Shown: piece after piece, positions 26,213 to 35,351 of the stretch
Layout: every line of letters starts with the position of its first letter
Position numbering within the stretch: the first letter of the stretch is position 1
From: CAYZZA01 sp964482685
Lineage (GTDB): Bacteria > Bacillota > Bacilli > Lactobacillales > Carnobacteriaceae_A
Length of the DNA: 64,000 nt
NCBI GenBank assembly: GCA_964482685.1
Contig: CAYZZA010000001.1
Span: 1-64,000 of the forward strand
Reading direction: 5' to 3'
The notes under the pieces: generated by a model
What the model was told of the DNA's origin: nothing
Database searches by the model: none
Seen by the model: the letters and a program-made list of their open reading frames with translations, nothing else
Translations under genes and position numbers: made by a program

Positions 26213-27396
26213 TTTTTCCCTTCCTTTGCTATACCTAGTTCAATTGCTTTTTGTGCGACAACTTCTGCTACACGCTCTGCCACACGTGCATCCAATGCAC
26301 TTGGAATAATATTTTCTTCTGTCAAGTCTGCATCTTCAATCAAAGAGGCAATCCCGTGAGCTGCGGCAATTTTCATTTCTTCCGTGATAGCTGTTGCACG
26401 AACGTCTAGTGCTCCTTTAAAGATTCCAGGGAAAGCAAGCACGTTGTTGACTTGGTTAGGACTATCTGAACGTCCTGTTCCAACAATGCGTGCACCCGCT
26501 TCTTTAGCATCTGCATAACTGATTTCTGGATCTGGGTTGGCTAATGCAAACACAATTGCGTCCGGATTCATCGATTTAATATTGGCTTGCGTCACAATGT
26601 TTCCAATTGAGACACCAATAAAGACGTCGGCTCCTTCTAGTAAATCAGAAAGCGTTTGTTCATCTTTTGGCGTGGATATATACGTGCACAATTCTTTGAC
26701 AACAGCGTCATAAGTGTCTATTTTTTCAGGCGTAACAACTCCACTTCGATTGGTCGCATAAATGTTGGTGACCCCGAAAGTATGCAGCATCCGGATAATG
26801 GAACTTCCTGCTGCTCCTGTACCAGACACAACGACTTTAGCCTCTTTTAAATCTTTCCCAAGCATACGGTATGAATTAATTAAACCAGCTAAAACAACAA
26901 TCGCTGTACCATGTTGATCGTCATGGAAGACAGGGATATCCAGAGTTCTTTTTAATTCTTGTTCAATGTACACACACTCTGGTGATTTAATGTCTTCTAA
27001 GTTGATGCCACCAAATGTAGGTGCCACCATTTGACAAAAACGAATTACTTCATCAGGATCTTCTGTGTCAATGACTAGTGGAATGGCATTTAATCCAGAA
27101 AACGATTTAAACAACATCGATTTCCCTTCCATAACTGGAAGACCTGCTTCTGGACCAATGTTTCCCAATCCAAGAACAGCGGTCCCGTTACTGATAACAG
27201 CCACAGTATTGCCTTTCCATGTGTAATCATAGACGGTTTCAACATTTTCTTTTATTTTCAAACATGGTTCTGCAACTCCAGGACTATACACCAAACTCAA
27301 TTCATCTAAAGTTGAAACGTCTACCTTGTTTTGGACTTCTACTTTTCCTTTTAGTTTTTCATGCAACGCCAATGCGTCTTTTTTTAACTGAGTCAT
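26209..27396 (-). CDS. NAD(P)-dependent malic enzyme
   Basis: Short-type malic enzyme of 395 residues, decarboxylating malate to pyruvate. [43 protein letters not shown] (metal and substrate site) and the Rossmann motif [12 protein letters not shown] are clear. The start at ATG 27396 has GGAG at good spacing; ATG 27408 sits directly on the Shine-Dalgarno. It is the first gene of the malic enzyme-fumC unit. A promoter overlapped by a cre site lies about 320 nt upstream, so a long leader is transcribed. Confidence 0.95.
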   Translation of the reverse strand: MTQLKKDALALHEKLKGKVEVQNKVDVSTLDELSLVYSPGVAEPCLKIKENVETVYDYTWKGNTVAVISNGTAVLGLGNIGPEAGLPVMEGKSMLFKSFSGLNAIPLVIDTEDPDEVIRFCQMVAPTFGGINLEDIKSPECVYIEQELKRTLDIPVFHDDQHGTAIVVLAGLINSYRMLGKDLKEAKVVVSGTGAAGSSIIRMLHTFGVTNIYATNRSGVVTPEKIDTYDAVVKELCTYISTPKDEQTLSDLLEGADVFIGVSIGNIVTQANIKSMNPDAIVFALANPDPEISYADAKEAGARIVGTGRSDSPNQVNNVLAFPGIFKGALDVRATAITEEMKIAAAHGIASLIEDADLTEENIIPSALDARVAERVAEVVAQKAIELGIAKEGKK

Positions 27397-27596
27397 TCGT
27401 TTCTCCATCCTTTTCTATGCATTCAATTTGTATGACTGTATATCTTGACCTCGAGTACCCTTGTTCGAAACGCAACGCTTTCTATGTATCTGTTGAATGA
27501 GTTGCTTGCTGATTAACGAAAGAATGTGTCTTTTGGTGCGAGCTTGACACGTAGTTAGAAACAAAAAACAACTCGTATCTGACTCGAGTAGCCTTT

Positions 27597-27695
27597 TTAT
27601 TTCCGCTTTGAACAAACGCGTTTAACGCACTTGCCCATAGAGTGGTCGGAACCATTTTCTTTTGATGCGATTCTTTCTTGTACCAGTCTCCTCAC
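27597..27695 (-). CDS. Possible 32-codon leader ORF upstream of malic enzyme
   Basis: Immediately after the predicted transcript start, AAAGGAGG (27712-27705) lies 9 nt before GTG 27695, opening a basic 32-residue frame (MRRLVQERIASKENG onward, ending VCSKRK) that stops at 27597. A weak hairpin (ACTCG/CGAGT) with a T6 tract follows. It could be a regulatory leader peptide or chance. Nothing in its residues points to a specific amino-acid sensor. Confidence 0.3.
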   Translation of the reverse strand: MRRLVQERIASKENGSDHSMGKCVKRVCSKRK

Positions 27696-27712
27696 TAAAA
27701 AGAACCTCCTTT

Positions 27713-27757
27713 TGTAATCGCTTACTTTACTATAACCTATTTTTTGTCTTCTGTCAG
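27713..27757 (-). promoter_or_regulatory. Promoter with CcpA cre site for malic enzyme-fumC
   Basis: On the minus strand CTGACA (27757-27752), a 17-nt spacer and TATAGT (27734-27729) form a good SigA promoter. TGTAATCGCTTACT (27713-27726) matches the cre consensus TGWAANCGNTNWCA at 13 of 14 positions and covers the predicted start site, a typical place for CcpA repression. Malate and fumarate metabolism would then be repressed by preferred sugars. Confidence 0.75.
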
Positions 27758-27864
27758 TAAGACTTGGACATAAGGCAACATTTTATCTCTTTCTTAATAA
27801 GTCTACCATAAAAAATGCACGTTGCCTTTGTAGACCATTAAAATAGGGATATCTGAAAGGTTTT

Positions 27865-28335
27865 TTACTGTTCCTCTTTTACATTTTGAACAAGAGTCTC
27901 ATATCTTTGCCCAACAGCTGTAAGTTGGATGTTTCGCTCTTCTTCAGCTGTAGCAATCCGTGAGAACGTCAATAATAGATGTTCTTTTGGCAAGTGCTCT
28001 GACACCATAGACCCCCACTCCACAAGTGTAACGCCTTCTCCATGAAAGTATTCCTCAAGGCCCAAATCGTCTGCTCCTTCTTCTTCCAAACGGTACAGAT
28101 CCATATGATACAAAGGCAGTCGCCCATCGGTATACTCCCTGATCAGCGTATACGTCGGACTTTTAATGACACGCTGAATGCCCAGTGCTTTGCCAAATCC
28201 TTTTGTGAAAGCTGTTTTTCCAGCACCTAACTCTCCTTCCAGGATATAGACATCTCCTGGCTGTGAATGTTTGGCTAGACAAGCCGCTAGTTCGTGGGTG
28301 TCTGTTTCATTTTTGCTGTAATAGGTCATGTCCAT
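27865..28335 (-). CDS. tsaE: tRNA threonylcarbamoyladenosine biosynthesis ATPase
   Basis: TsaE/YdiB of 156 residues, the ATPase that acts with TsaB and TsaD in making t6A37 on ANN-decoding tRNAs. Walker A GELGAGKTAFTKG, followed by SPTYTLIREY and YHMDLYRL, identifies the family; VEWG is the conserved C-terminal motif. It overlaps the 3' end of pta by 29 nt and is the last gene of ung-pta-tsaE. The tsaB and tsaD genes are not adjacent. Confidence 0.95.
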   Translation of the reverse strand: MDMTYYSKNETDTHELAACLAKHSQPGDVYILEGELGAGKTAFTKGFGKALGIQRVIKSPTYTLIREYTDGRLPLYHMDLYRLEEEGADDLGLEEYFHGEGVTLVEWGSMVSEHLPKEHLLLTFSRIATAEEERNIQLTAVGQRYETLVQNVKEEQ

Positions 28336-29353
28336 TCTCTTCGTCCTTTGCTGTTGTTTTGTCTCTCCATTGGCTCGCTACTTGATTGGCTGTAATGATT
28401 GCTGTTTTGTATACATCTTCTTGGTTACAGCCTCTGGATAAATCTGAAATAGGTTTGTTTAATCCTTGCAAGATAGGGCCTACTGCTTCAAAATTCCCTA
28501 AACGTTGAGCAATTTTGTAGCCGATGTTGCCAGATTGCAGTTCTGGAAACACAAAGACGGTTGCTTGACCGGCTACGGGTGATTCTTTTGCTTTGCGCTT
28601 GGCTACAAAGGCATCAAAAGCGGCATCAAACTGAAGTTCTCCGTCGAATTCATAGTGAGGCGCCATCTGCTGTGCAAGTCTAGTTGCTTCGACTACTTTA
28701 TCTACTTCCGCAGAATGACCCGATCCTTTTGTTGAAAAACTAAGCAAAGCCACTTTGGTTGGAATCCCAAACATATCTGCCGTCTTTGCACTTTCAACTG
28801 CGATTTCTGCTAATTGTTGTGCAGTTGGGTTGACGTTGATGGCGCAATCCGCAAAAATAAAACGTTCTCCCCGGTCACGCATCATCATAAACGCTCCACT
28901 TGCACGTGAGACTCCGGGACGAGTTCGAATGATTTCCAAAGCTGGCCCCACTGTTTCTTCGGTCGACGTGCGTGCGCCACTTACTAGGGCATCTGCTTCA
29001 TCCATGTATACAAGCATTGTGCCAAAGTAATGGTCTTCTAGCAACAGATCTTTTGCTTGTTCTTTGGTTATTTTTCCTTTTCGTCGTTCCAAAAACATCT
29101 GCAACATTTTTTCTTTGCGCGGATACTTGGCAGGATTCAAAATAGTCATCCCTGTAATATCAAATCGGAATTTTCGTGCTCTTTCTTCAACTTCTGTTTG
29201 ACGCCCTAACAAAATAGGAACCGCTAAGTCTTCACTTAATAACCGTATGGCTGCAGATAAAATCCGTGCATCACGACTTTCTGGAAAAACAATTGTGATT
29301 TTTTGTCCCTTAATCTGCTCTTTCAGCTCTTCAAACAGCTCACTTTTCCTCAT
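28307..29353 (-). CDS. pta: Phosphate acetyltransferase
   Basis: Catalytic PTA_PTB-family enzyme of 348 residues, interconverting acetyl-CoA and acetyl phosphate. Motifs include IVFPESRDARIL near the N-terminus, DALVSGARTSTEETVGPAL, FADCAINVNPTAQQLAEIA and LSFSTKGSG. The start at ATG 29353 has GAGGAG 9 nt upstream; upstream codons lack a Shine-Dalgarno. It is about 20 residues longer than typical short Pta. It follows ung by about 120 nt and overlaps tsaE. Confidence 0.95.
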   Translation of the reverse strand: MRKSELFEELKEQIKGQKITIVFPESRDARILSAAIRLLSEDLAVPILLGRQTEVEERARKFRFDITGMTILNPAKYPRKEKMLQMFLERRKGKITKEQAKDLLLEDHYFGTMLVYMDEADALVSGARTSTEETVGPALEIIRTRPGVSRASGAFMMMRDRGERFIFADCAINVNPTAQQLAEIAVESAKTADMFGIPTKVALLSFSTKGSGHSAEVDKVVEATRLAQQMAPHYEFDGELQFDAAFDAFVAKRKAKESPVAGQATVFVFPELQSGNIGYKIAQRLGNFEAVGPILQGLNKPISDLSRGCNQEDVYKTAIITANQVASQWRDKTTAKDEENGHDLLQQK

Positions 29354-29472
29354 GCTTCTTTGCTCCTCTACTGGCTTTTTTCCATTCAAATACAAACAAA
29401 TACTCATTTTTGTTAGTATACCAGACCAAGCACCAATTGCCGCTTTCATCCCTTTTCGATAGACAACTTTTT

Positions 29473-30165
29473 TTAAAAGTTTGGTGCATCTCTTTCAGGC
29501 AATGCCCAGTCAATTGGGGCGTGCCCCCACTCTTGAAGAAGTGTGTTCGCTGTGGAAAACGGACGGGAACCAAAAAAGCCACGGTGGGCAGAAAAGGGAC
29601 TTGGATGAGACGAAGCAATCACTACATGTTTGGTTTCATCAATCCACTTTCTTTTTTCTTGAGAAGCCTTCCCCCATAAAAAAAAGATCATGGGTTCAGA
29701 TCGTTCGTTTAAGCGTTTGATCACTTCATCCGTCACTTGTTCCCACCCTCTTCCTTTGTGGGAGTGAGGGCGCCCTTTTCGCACCGTTAGGACTGTATTT
29801 AAGAGAAAGACTCCTTGTTCAGCCCAACTTTTCAAGTATCCGTGAGTCGCAGGCTGAATACCCAGATCGGTTTCCAGTTCTTTGTATATGTTCCTTAACG
29901 AAGGCGGAATGGATACACCCGGTTTGACAGAAAAACTTAACCCATGTGATTGATTCACGCCATGGTACGGATCTTGTCCCAAGATGACGACTTTTACTTT
30001 CTCATATGGAGTAAGGTCAAAAGCTGTCCAAATTTCTTCTTGAGCTGGATAAATCGTCTCCTTTTCATATTCGTTCATTAAGAAAGCAGTCAATTCTTGG
30101 TAAGAAAGAGTGTGCTGGACCTCTTTAAGGATTTTCTCCCATGTCGTTCCGCATAACTGTTGCAT
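29473..30165 (-). CDS. ung: Uracil-DNA glycosylase
   Basis: Family-1 UDG of 230 residues that removes uracil from DNA. The water-activating motif GQDPYHG is at 63-69 and the DNA-intercalation loop HPSPFSAHRGF near 188. ATG 30165 has GGAG/AAGG upstream. First gene of ung-pta-tsaE; divergent from the HAD phosphatase. Confidence 0.97.
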   Translation of the reverse strand: MQQLCGTTWEKILKEVQHTLSYQELTAFLMNEYEKETIYPAQEEIWTAFDLTPYEKVKVVILGQDPYHGVNQSHGLSFSVKPGVSIPPSLRNIYKELETDLGIQPATHGYLKSWAEQGVFLLNTVLTVRKGRPHSHKGRGWEQVTDEVIKRLNERSEPMIFFLWGKASQEKRKWIDETKHVVIASSHPSPFSAHRGFFGSRPFSTANTLLQEWGHAPIDWALPERDAPNF

Positions 30166-30303
30166 TGTTTTCTTCCTTTCTCCTTTTTTAGATTGTGTGT
30201 ATCTTTTGTTTTTTTCACCATTCTAGGTGTATATTCTCTCCTTGTGCATTCTTCCCCCTTTCCATGATAAGATAAGAAAGAAGAACAAGATAGGAGGATA
30301 TTC

Positions 30304-31185
30304 ATGATTAAACTAGTCGCATCAGATATGGATGGAACTCTTTTGAACAGCCACATGCGCATTTCTGAAACAAACAAGAAATCTATCTTACACTTGCAAC
30401 AAGCAGGCGTCGAGTTTATTGTCGCCACTGGACGAGACTACAATCAAATTAAGCCTCTTTTGTTGGAACAAGGAATCTCTTGTTCTGTCATCGCGCTAAA
30501 CGGGGCGACATTTTACAATGAAGCCGGTACCCAGCTTTTCTCTCATGCCTTAGACATCTCGGAAGTCAAACAAATGATTCACTTTCTATCGGAGCATAAT
30601 GTCTTCGTTGAGTTGATGACGTCCAAAGGGATTTTTTCAAACACGAAAGAAAGACGCCTTGCTGCTTTTGCCTATTATATTCAAGAATTAAAGCCTGGCA
30701 CAAGTTATAGCGAAGCATTTTCCATATCAGAACGAGAAGCTCGAAACTTGCAGATTCGTTTTATTGATTCCTATGATGCTCTGCTACAAGACTCTCAAAC
30801 AGAAGTCTATAAAATATCTGCCTATACCGATCAACATCCGGCTTTTTTACACCCATTGAAAGAAACACTGCTACAAAGTCACCTGAATCTGTCCATCACC
30901 TCTTTTCATGAAAGCAATTTAGAAATCAACCATGTGTATGCTCAAAAAGGGAAGGCTCTTTCGGAGTACGCAGAAAAAAGAGGGCTCTCTGCTCAGCAAG
31001 TCATGGCAATTGGCGACAATAACAATGACATCTCGATGCTACAGTGGGCAACACATAGCGTGGCCATGATGAATGCTAGTCCTGCCATTAAAGAAATGGC
31101 CTCTCATGTCACTACGTCCAATGATCAAAACGGAGTCGCAGAAGCGATTGACCGTCTCATTCTCAATGCAAAAAAGACTCTTTAA
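30304..31185 (+). CDS. Cof-type HAD-IIB family phosphatase
   Basis: HAD phosphatase of 293 residues. The nucleophile motif DMDGTLLN is at 8-15, the lysine is in a C-terminal region before AIGDNNNDISML (metal-binding DD motif), and the cap is the alpha/beta type IIB kind. Such enzymes hydrolyse sugar phosphates, FMN or PLP-like phosphates; the substrate cannot be told. AGGAGG precedes ATG 30304. The vitamin-kinase gene follows by about 75 nt without a terminator. Confidence 0.92.
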   Translation: MIKLVASDMDGTLLNSHMRISETNKKSILHLQQAGVEFIVATGRDYNQIKPLLLEQGISCSVIALNGATFYNEAGTQLFSHALDISEVKQMIHFLSEHNVFVELMTSKGIFSNTKERRLAAFAYYIQELKPGTSYSEAFSISEREARNLQIRFIDSYDALLQDSQTEVYKISAYTDQHPAFLHPLKETLLQSHLNLSITSFHESNLEINHVYAQKGKALSEYAEKRGLSAQQVMAIGDNNNDISMLQWATHSVAMMNASPAIKEMASHVTTSNDQNGVAEAIDRLILNAKKTL

Positions 31186-31262
31186 TATTTTCTAAAAATA
31201 GATTAAACTAAACAAGATCGATTGCTCTATGATTTACAACTCGTTTGTAGGAGGAAAAAAAC

Positions 31263-32099
31263 ATGACAACTATACCCCCAATTACTTTAACTATTGCAGG
31301 AAACGACGCAAGCGGAGGTGCTGGGATTGCGGCGGATTTAAAAACATTCGCCGAATTTGGCACGTACGGTATTGCCGCTTTAACGACTATCGCCACAATG
31401 GACCCAGACAACAAATGGAGCCATGGGGTTACAGCAATTGACGCTGAAATCGTCCGTACACAACTCAAAACAGCTACTGCAGGTCCTAAAATTGCGGCTT
31501 TAAAAACAGGAATGCTCCCTAATGTAGAGGTCATCCAAGTCATTGCCGATGCTATCAAGGAACATGACCTAACCAACATTGTTATTGATCCAGTAATGGT
31601 GTGTAAAGGTGCAGATGAGGTTTTAAACCCTGAAAATGCACACGCACTCCGTGATATTTTGACTCCTTTAGCCACTGTATCCACACCAAACTTATTTGAA
31701 GCAGGACAATTGTCTGGGTTAGGTCACCTTTCCACTTTAGAAGACATGAAAAAAGCTGCTGAAATCATTCATCAATCTGGTGCACAAAACGTTGTCGTCA
31801 AAGGTGGACGTGCACTGGAAGGAGATAAAGCGATTGACTTGTTTTACGATGGCACAGAGTTTACTGTGCTTGAAACAGATAAAGTCTTGCCTGCTACCAA
31901 TCATGGTGCTGGATGCACATTTGCTGCTGCCATCACCGCAGGCCTTGCGCATGGGTTGACACCAAAAGAGGCTGTTTTTATGGCGAAAGATTTTGTGACA
32001 GCGGCTATCCAGGGCGGATTCGTCTTTAATGAGTGGGCTGGACCTGTCTTCCACAGTGCCTACCGCCTAGACAAACAAACAAGTATTCTAGACAACTAA
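31263..32099 (+). CDS. PfkB-type hydroxymethylpyrimidine/pyridoxine kinase
   Basis: Ribokinase-fold enzyme of 278 residues of the ThiD/PdxK group. TIAGNDASGGAGIAADLKTF is the substrate-side motif, IVIDPVMVCKGADEVL is in the middle, and NHGAGCTFAAAITAGLA supplies the anion hole and catalytic Asp-equivalent region. In Lactobacillales this group often acts as pyridoxal/pyridoxine kinase; no thiamine genes are adjacent, so I do not assign thiD firmly. AGGAGG precedes the ATG. Confidence 0.9.
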   Translation: MTTIPPITLTIAGNDASGGAGIAADLKTFAEFGTYGIAALTTIATMDPDNKWSHGVTAIDAEIVRTQLKTATAGPKIAALKTGMLPNVEVIQVIADAIKEHDLTNIVIDPVMVCKGADEVLNPENAHALRDILTPLATVSTPNLFEAGQLSGLGHLSTLEDMKKAAEIIHQSGAQNVVVKGGRALEGDKAIDLFYDGTEFTVLETDKVLPATNHGAGCTFAAAITAGLAHGLTPKEAVFMAKDFVTAAIQGGFVFNEWAGPVFHSAYRLDKQTSILDN

Positions 32100-32322
32100 A
32101 CGGTCACTATTTTCATTCGGAGGGACAAAAGGCAAGAGAACGCAGCGAAGCGTCGCACATGTGAATGACAAACTCGCTTTGCTCATCCTAAATTGGCTTA
32201 CCCCAAATGGCTACTCGTTTTTTATACCGCTGTTTCTGCTGCAAAAAACAACAATCAACAATGGCGGACAACTTATCCAAAAAGGTCTAAGACATGAACC
32301 TATGTACTTCAGTCAATATATG
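32100..32322. other. Intergenic region after the vitamin kinase gene
   Basis: No convincing gene. A frame at 32161-32454 has no Shine-Dalgarno and runs through the terminator at 32323-32361, so I reject it. No repeats or tRNA are visible. Confidence 0.5.
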
Positions 32323-32361
32323 AAAAATCCTCTCCAGGCAAATGTCTGGAGAGGATTTTTT
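32323..32361. terminator. Intrinsic terminator after the vitamin kinase gene
   Basis: Arms at 32323-32337 and 32346-32361 (AATCCTCTCCAG/CTGGAGAGGATT) are perfectly complementary, with an A5 run before and T6 after. It acts on the plus strand at a distance of about 230 nt. Confidence 0.9.
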
Positions 32362-32414
32362 CACTTTTTTTATAAAGATCCCAAAAGTTTTTTTCTACTT
32401 CATCTATTTTTTGG

Positions 32415-32427
32415 TATACTAAAGACG
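32415..32427 (+). promoter_or_regulatory. Promoter -10 region for the LURP-one-like gene
   Basis: TATACT (32415-32420) is a strong -10, about 65 nt before the start codon. The -35 is not obvious. The 13-mer TATACTAAAGACG recurs exactly in front of alr at 43431-43443. Confidence 0.5.
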
Positions 32428-32487
32428 TTAAGAGCTACAGAACCTGTTCGATAAAGAAAAAGCTTCATCTAAACAGAGGTGGTAAAA

Positions 32488-33045
32488 ATGGGTCAGCTTT
32501 TTATGGAACAAAAATTTGTCTCGATGCAAAATCGCATTATTGTAAAGAACAAATACGGAGAAGATGTGTATTTAATTGTTGGAAAATGGGGACGCCTAGG
32601 CGATGCTTTATCCCTATACAACATGAGCGGAAACTTACTTGTGGAAGCCAAACAAACCCTTTTGTCTCTTTTTCCTACTTTTGATTTGTACGTTGAAAGG
32701 GAGAAAATTGGAACGCTCGTCAAATATCCCGGTTTTAAGCAACCGTATTATCGCATAAAAAAACTCAACTGGCTTGTAACAGGAGACTTTTTAGCTCAAA
32801 CATACAAGGTTCGCAGAAAATCAAAGACTATCATGACTTTTGATAAAACAAGTTCCCCTACAGGAGATTTTTATTCATTAGATATCTCGGAAAAAAAGGA
32901 TGCTCCTTTGTGCTGTGTGTTGGCTGTTGTCGTCAATCATTATTCCGCTAACAGAAAAAAAGGATTGCGTGCATTTCGACTGGACGCACACGAATTAGAC
33001 TTTCAACACCCCCTTCTTGGTTGCTCAGTCCCAGACAAAGACTAG
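32488..33045 (+). CDS. LURP-one-related/YxjI-like protein
   Basis: Protein of 185 residues with the tubby-like beta-barrel fold pattern of LURP-one/YxjI proteins: an opening MEQKFVSMQNRIIVKN, then alternating strands (YLIVGKWGRLGDALSLYN, TFDLYVEREKIGTLVKYP). Such proteins may sit at the membrane; biochemical role unknown. I start at ATG 32488, with GAGGTGG upstream, rather than the GTG at 32479 that overlaps it. It is a single-gene unit. Confidence 0.8.
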   Translation: MGQLFMEQKFVSMQNRIIVKNKYGEDVYLIVGKWGRLGDALSLYNMSGNLLVEAKQTLLSLFPTFDLYVEREKIGTLVKYPGFKQPYYRIKKLNWLVTGDFLAQTYKVRRKSKTIMTFDKTSSPTGDFYSLDISEKKDAPLCCVLAVVVNHYSANRKKGLRAFRLDAHELDFQHPLLGCSVPDKD

Positions 33046-33142
33046 CTTATTCTTTTTAAAACTGATTTTTTTGACAAGATACAGATCGTTCCGTTAGAAA
33101 AGAAATGAGAAACCCGACAGATCATGAAAATCTGCATACAAC

Positions 33143-33181
33143 AAAAAGCTGAGAAACCTTTTGAGGATTTCTCAGCTTTTT
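33143..33181. terminator. Bidirectional terminator overlapping the uvrC stop
   Basis: AAAAAGCTGAGAAA (33143-33156) pairs with TTTCTCAGCTTTTT (33168-33181). The uvrC stop codon (33174-33172) lies inside one arm, so the hairpin forms partly from coding sequence. It also ends the plus-strand LURP-one-like gene. Confidence 0.9.
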
Positions 33182-34971
33182 TGAGTAGGAAGGGCTGTCT
33201 CTTTTAGCTCTTCCAAAATATTTTTCGCAGTTGTCTTGGGGATTCCTAACGCTTCTATTTCTTCTACGGTAGCTTCGGTCAAACGTTTGACTGACTTAAA
33301 GTGTCTCAGCACTTTGGTTCGTGTCTTTGGTCCAACACCTTTAATTGTGTCCAATCGAGACGCTACACTCGTTTTGCTTCTAACTTTTCGATGAAATGTA
33401 ATCGCAAAGCGGTGGACTTCTTCTTGTATCCGCTGGATCAAGTAGAATGCATGACTTCTTGGTTCTAGCTCCACTTCTTCTAACCCTTCCCCAAAAATCA
33501 ACGCTGCCGTTCGATGTTTCTCGTCTTTAACCATCCCAGCAACAGGAATAGACAACCCAAGCTCATCTTGCAAGACTTCTTGTGCTGCATGAACTTGAAT
33601 TTTTCCACCGTCCATTAAAATTAAGTCTGGAAGTGCCCTGCCTTCTTGCAGCAAGCGCCCGTAACGTCTCCGGATAACTTCTTGGGTGGTTGCGAACTCG
33701 TTGCTCCCGACTACTTCTTTAATGTGGTATTTTCTATACTGGGTTTTATCCGGTTTTCCATCTAAAAAACTGACCATAGCCGATACTGGACTTGTCCCTT
33801 GAATATTGGAATGGTCAAAAGCCTCAATTCGCTCCAAATAAGGAAGGCCCATGGCCTCAGACAACTCTTCGATTGCACCAATTGTCTTTTGTTCGTTCAT
33901 TTCCAACAAACGAAACTTCTCGGTTAATGTTAGTCTACTATTGGTCCCAGCCATATCTAAAAGTTTCTTTTTGTTTCCACGTTTAGGAACGCGCACATTC
34001 ACGTCCAAAATCTCAGTTAAATCGTTTGTTTCCACCCCTTCAGGCACGAGAATTTCTTTTGGTTTGATAATGTTGGGGTCCTCATAGAACTGGATTATAT
34101 ACGTTGCAAGTTCTTCTTCCGCTGTATCGTGACACGGAAATATCGTAACCTCTCGTTGAATCAAGGTGGCTTGTCTCACGAAAAAGACTTGAATGGAAAT
34201 CCAGCCCTTGTCCATATAAAAATTAAATACATCACGCGGCGTAAAATCATTGGAGATAATGTTTTGTTTTTCAACAGTTTGTTCAATATACGAAATTTGA
34301 TTTCGATATTCTGCAGCTCGCTCGTACTCCATGACCTCCGCTGCTTTTAACATTTTTTCTTTTAAATCTTGTTTCACATCTTGTACATTTCCATTTAAAA
34401 AACGTGTGATTTTTGCAATTTGCTCGTTGTATTCTTCTTTTGTGACTTCGTGGTCACAAGGTCCAATGCATTGCCCCATGTGGTAATACAAACACGCCCG
34501 TGTCTGATTGCTGCTACACCGACGTAAGGGGAAAATCTTTTGAACCATTTGCTTGGTTTCTGTTGCAGCATAAACGTTTGGGTAGGGTCCAAAGTATCGG
34601 CCACCATCTTTTTTCACCTCAGACGCAACCACCAAACGCGGATCTTTTTCGTTTGTAATTTTTAAATATGGATAACTCGTTCCTCTTTTAAGTTTGATGT
34701 TGTATTTAGGCTGGTGTTTTTTGATTAATGTAATTTCAAGCAATAGCGCTTCTTTATCTGTTCCGGTAATAATGGTTTCAAAATCGACAATGTCGTTGAC
34801 TAACCGTTTTGTTTTTCCTTCGTGTGTTCCGCGAAAGTATGAACGGACACGGTTTTTCAAATTTTTGGCTTTTCCAATATAAATAATGTCTGCATGCCGA
34901 TTTTTCATGATGTAGCATCCTGGGAGTTCAGGCACTAACGTTAGTTTTTGTTCCAAATACTCGCTCGCCAT
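33172..34971 (-). CDS. uvrC: Excinuclease ABC subunit C
   Basis: Nucleotide-excision repair endonuclease of 599 residues. The GIY-YIG domain is at the N-terminus (PGCYIMKNRHADIIYIGKA), followed by a cysteine-containing region, the UVR motif near 205-240, the RNase H-like 5' nuclease domain (EAFDHSNIQGTSPVSAMV, LILMDGGKIQV) and two C-terminal helix-hairpin-helix motifs (IKGVGPKTRTKVL, IEALGIPKTTAKNI). ATG 34971 has AAAGGAG upstream; the frame runs to 35031 without support. Confidence 0.97.
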   Translation of the reverse strand: MASEYLEQKLTLVPELPGCYIMKNRHADIIYIGKAKNLKNRVRSYFRGTHEGKTKRLVNDIVDFETIITGTDKEALLLEITLIKKHQPKYNIKLKRGTSYPYLKITNEKDPRLVVASEVKKDGGRYFGPYPNVYAATETKQMVQKIFPLRRCSSNQTRACLYYHMGQCIGPCDHEVTKEEYNEQIAKITRFLNGNVQDVKQDLKEKMLKAAEVMEYERAAEYRNQISYIEQTVEKQNIISNDFTPRDVFNFYMDKGWISIQVFFVRQATLIQREVTIFPCHDTAEEELATYIIQFYEDPNIIKPKEILVPEGVETNDLTEILDVNVRVPKRGNKKKLLDMAGTNSRLTLTEKFRLLEMNEQKTIGAIEELSEAMGLPYLERIEAFDHSNIQGTSPVSAMVSFLDGKPDKTQYRKYHIKEVVGSNEFATTQEVIRRRYGRLLQEGRALPDLILMDGGKIQVHAAQEVLQDELGLSIPVAGMVKDEKHRTAALIFGEGLEEVELEPRSHAFYLIQRIQEEVHRFAITFHRKVRSKTSVASRLDTIKGVGPKTRTKVLRHFKSVKRLTEATVEEIEALGIPKTTAKNILEELKETALPTQKS

Positions 34972-35002
34972 GGCGCCACTCCTTTTATAGACTTTTGATC
35001 TG

Positions 35003-35257
35003 TTATTCTTGTGAAAAAAGGTACATTCCATATGCTTCGTTGAAATCTGACTTTCCTACCAAAATATCTTCATAGACGTAAGGCTTGCCTAGTGTATGAG
35101 TGCCTTCTGTGACTTGTTGGTGAATATCTGCAGCCATCTGTGCAAACAATGTTTCTACTTGCTCATCCGTAAGCTCTCCATATTGATTTTCATATGCTTG
35201 TAAAAACGCTTCTTCTTCGCTCTCTTTATAAAATTCAATCTCGAATTGGTTCTCCAT
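35003..35257 (-). CDS. Small acidic protein of unknown function
   Basis: Soluble acidic protein of 84 residues, rich in Glu, Gln and aromatic residues, with no signal peptide or transmembrane segment. I do not recognise the family. AAAGGG precedes ATG 35257, and the gene ends 31 nt before uvrC, so the two are probably cotranscribed. Confidence 0.75.
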   Translation of the reverse strand: MENQFEIEFYKESEEEAFLQAYENQYGELTDEQVETLFAQMAADIHQQVTEGTHTLGKPYVYEDILVGKSDFNEAYGMYLFSQE

Positions 35258-35306
35258 GTAGATACACCCTTTCTTATACTTCTTACCTTCTATTATACCA
35301 GAAAAT

Positions 35307-35347
35307 AAAAAAAGGACTTAAAAGCAAAGTGCGCTTCAAGACCTTTT
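35307..35347 (-). terminator. Intrinsic terminator after the coiled-coil/3D gene
   Basis: On the minus strand AAAAGG-CTT-AAGC pairs with GCTT-AAG-CCTTTT, with two small mismatches and a 6-nt loop, followed by a long T-run (35313-35307). It begins just after the stop at 35352. Confidence 0.75.
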
Positions 35348-35351
35348 CCGA

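Noticed and set aside
27415..27615. 66-codon minus-strand frame before malic enzyme
   Set aside because: It lies within the predicted leader, has no Shine-Dalgarno and no family resemblance; the frame at 27695-27597 is better supported.
32161..32454. 97-codon plus-strand frame
   Set aside because: No Shine-Dalgarno, it reads through a strong terminator hairpin, and its protein has no family features.
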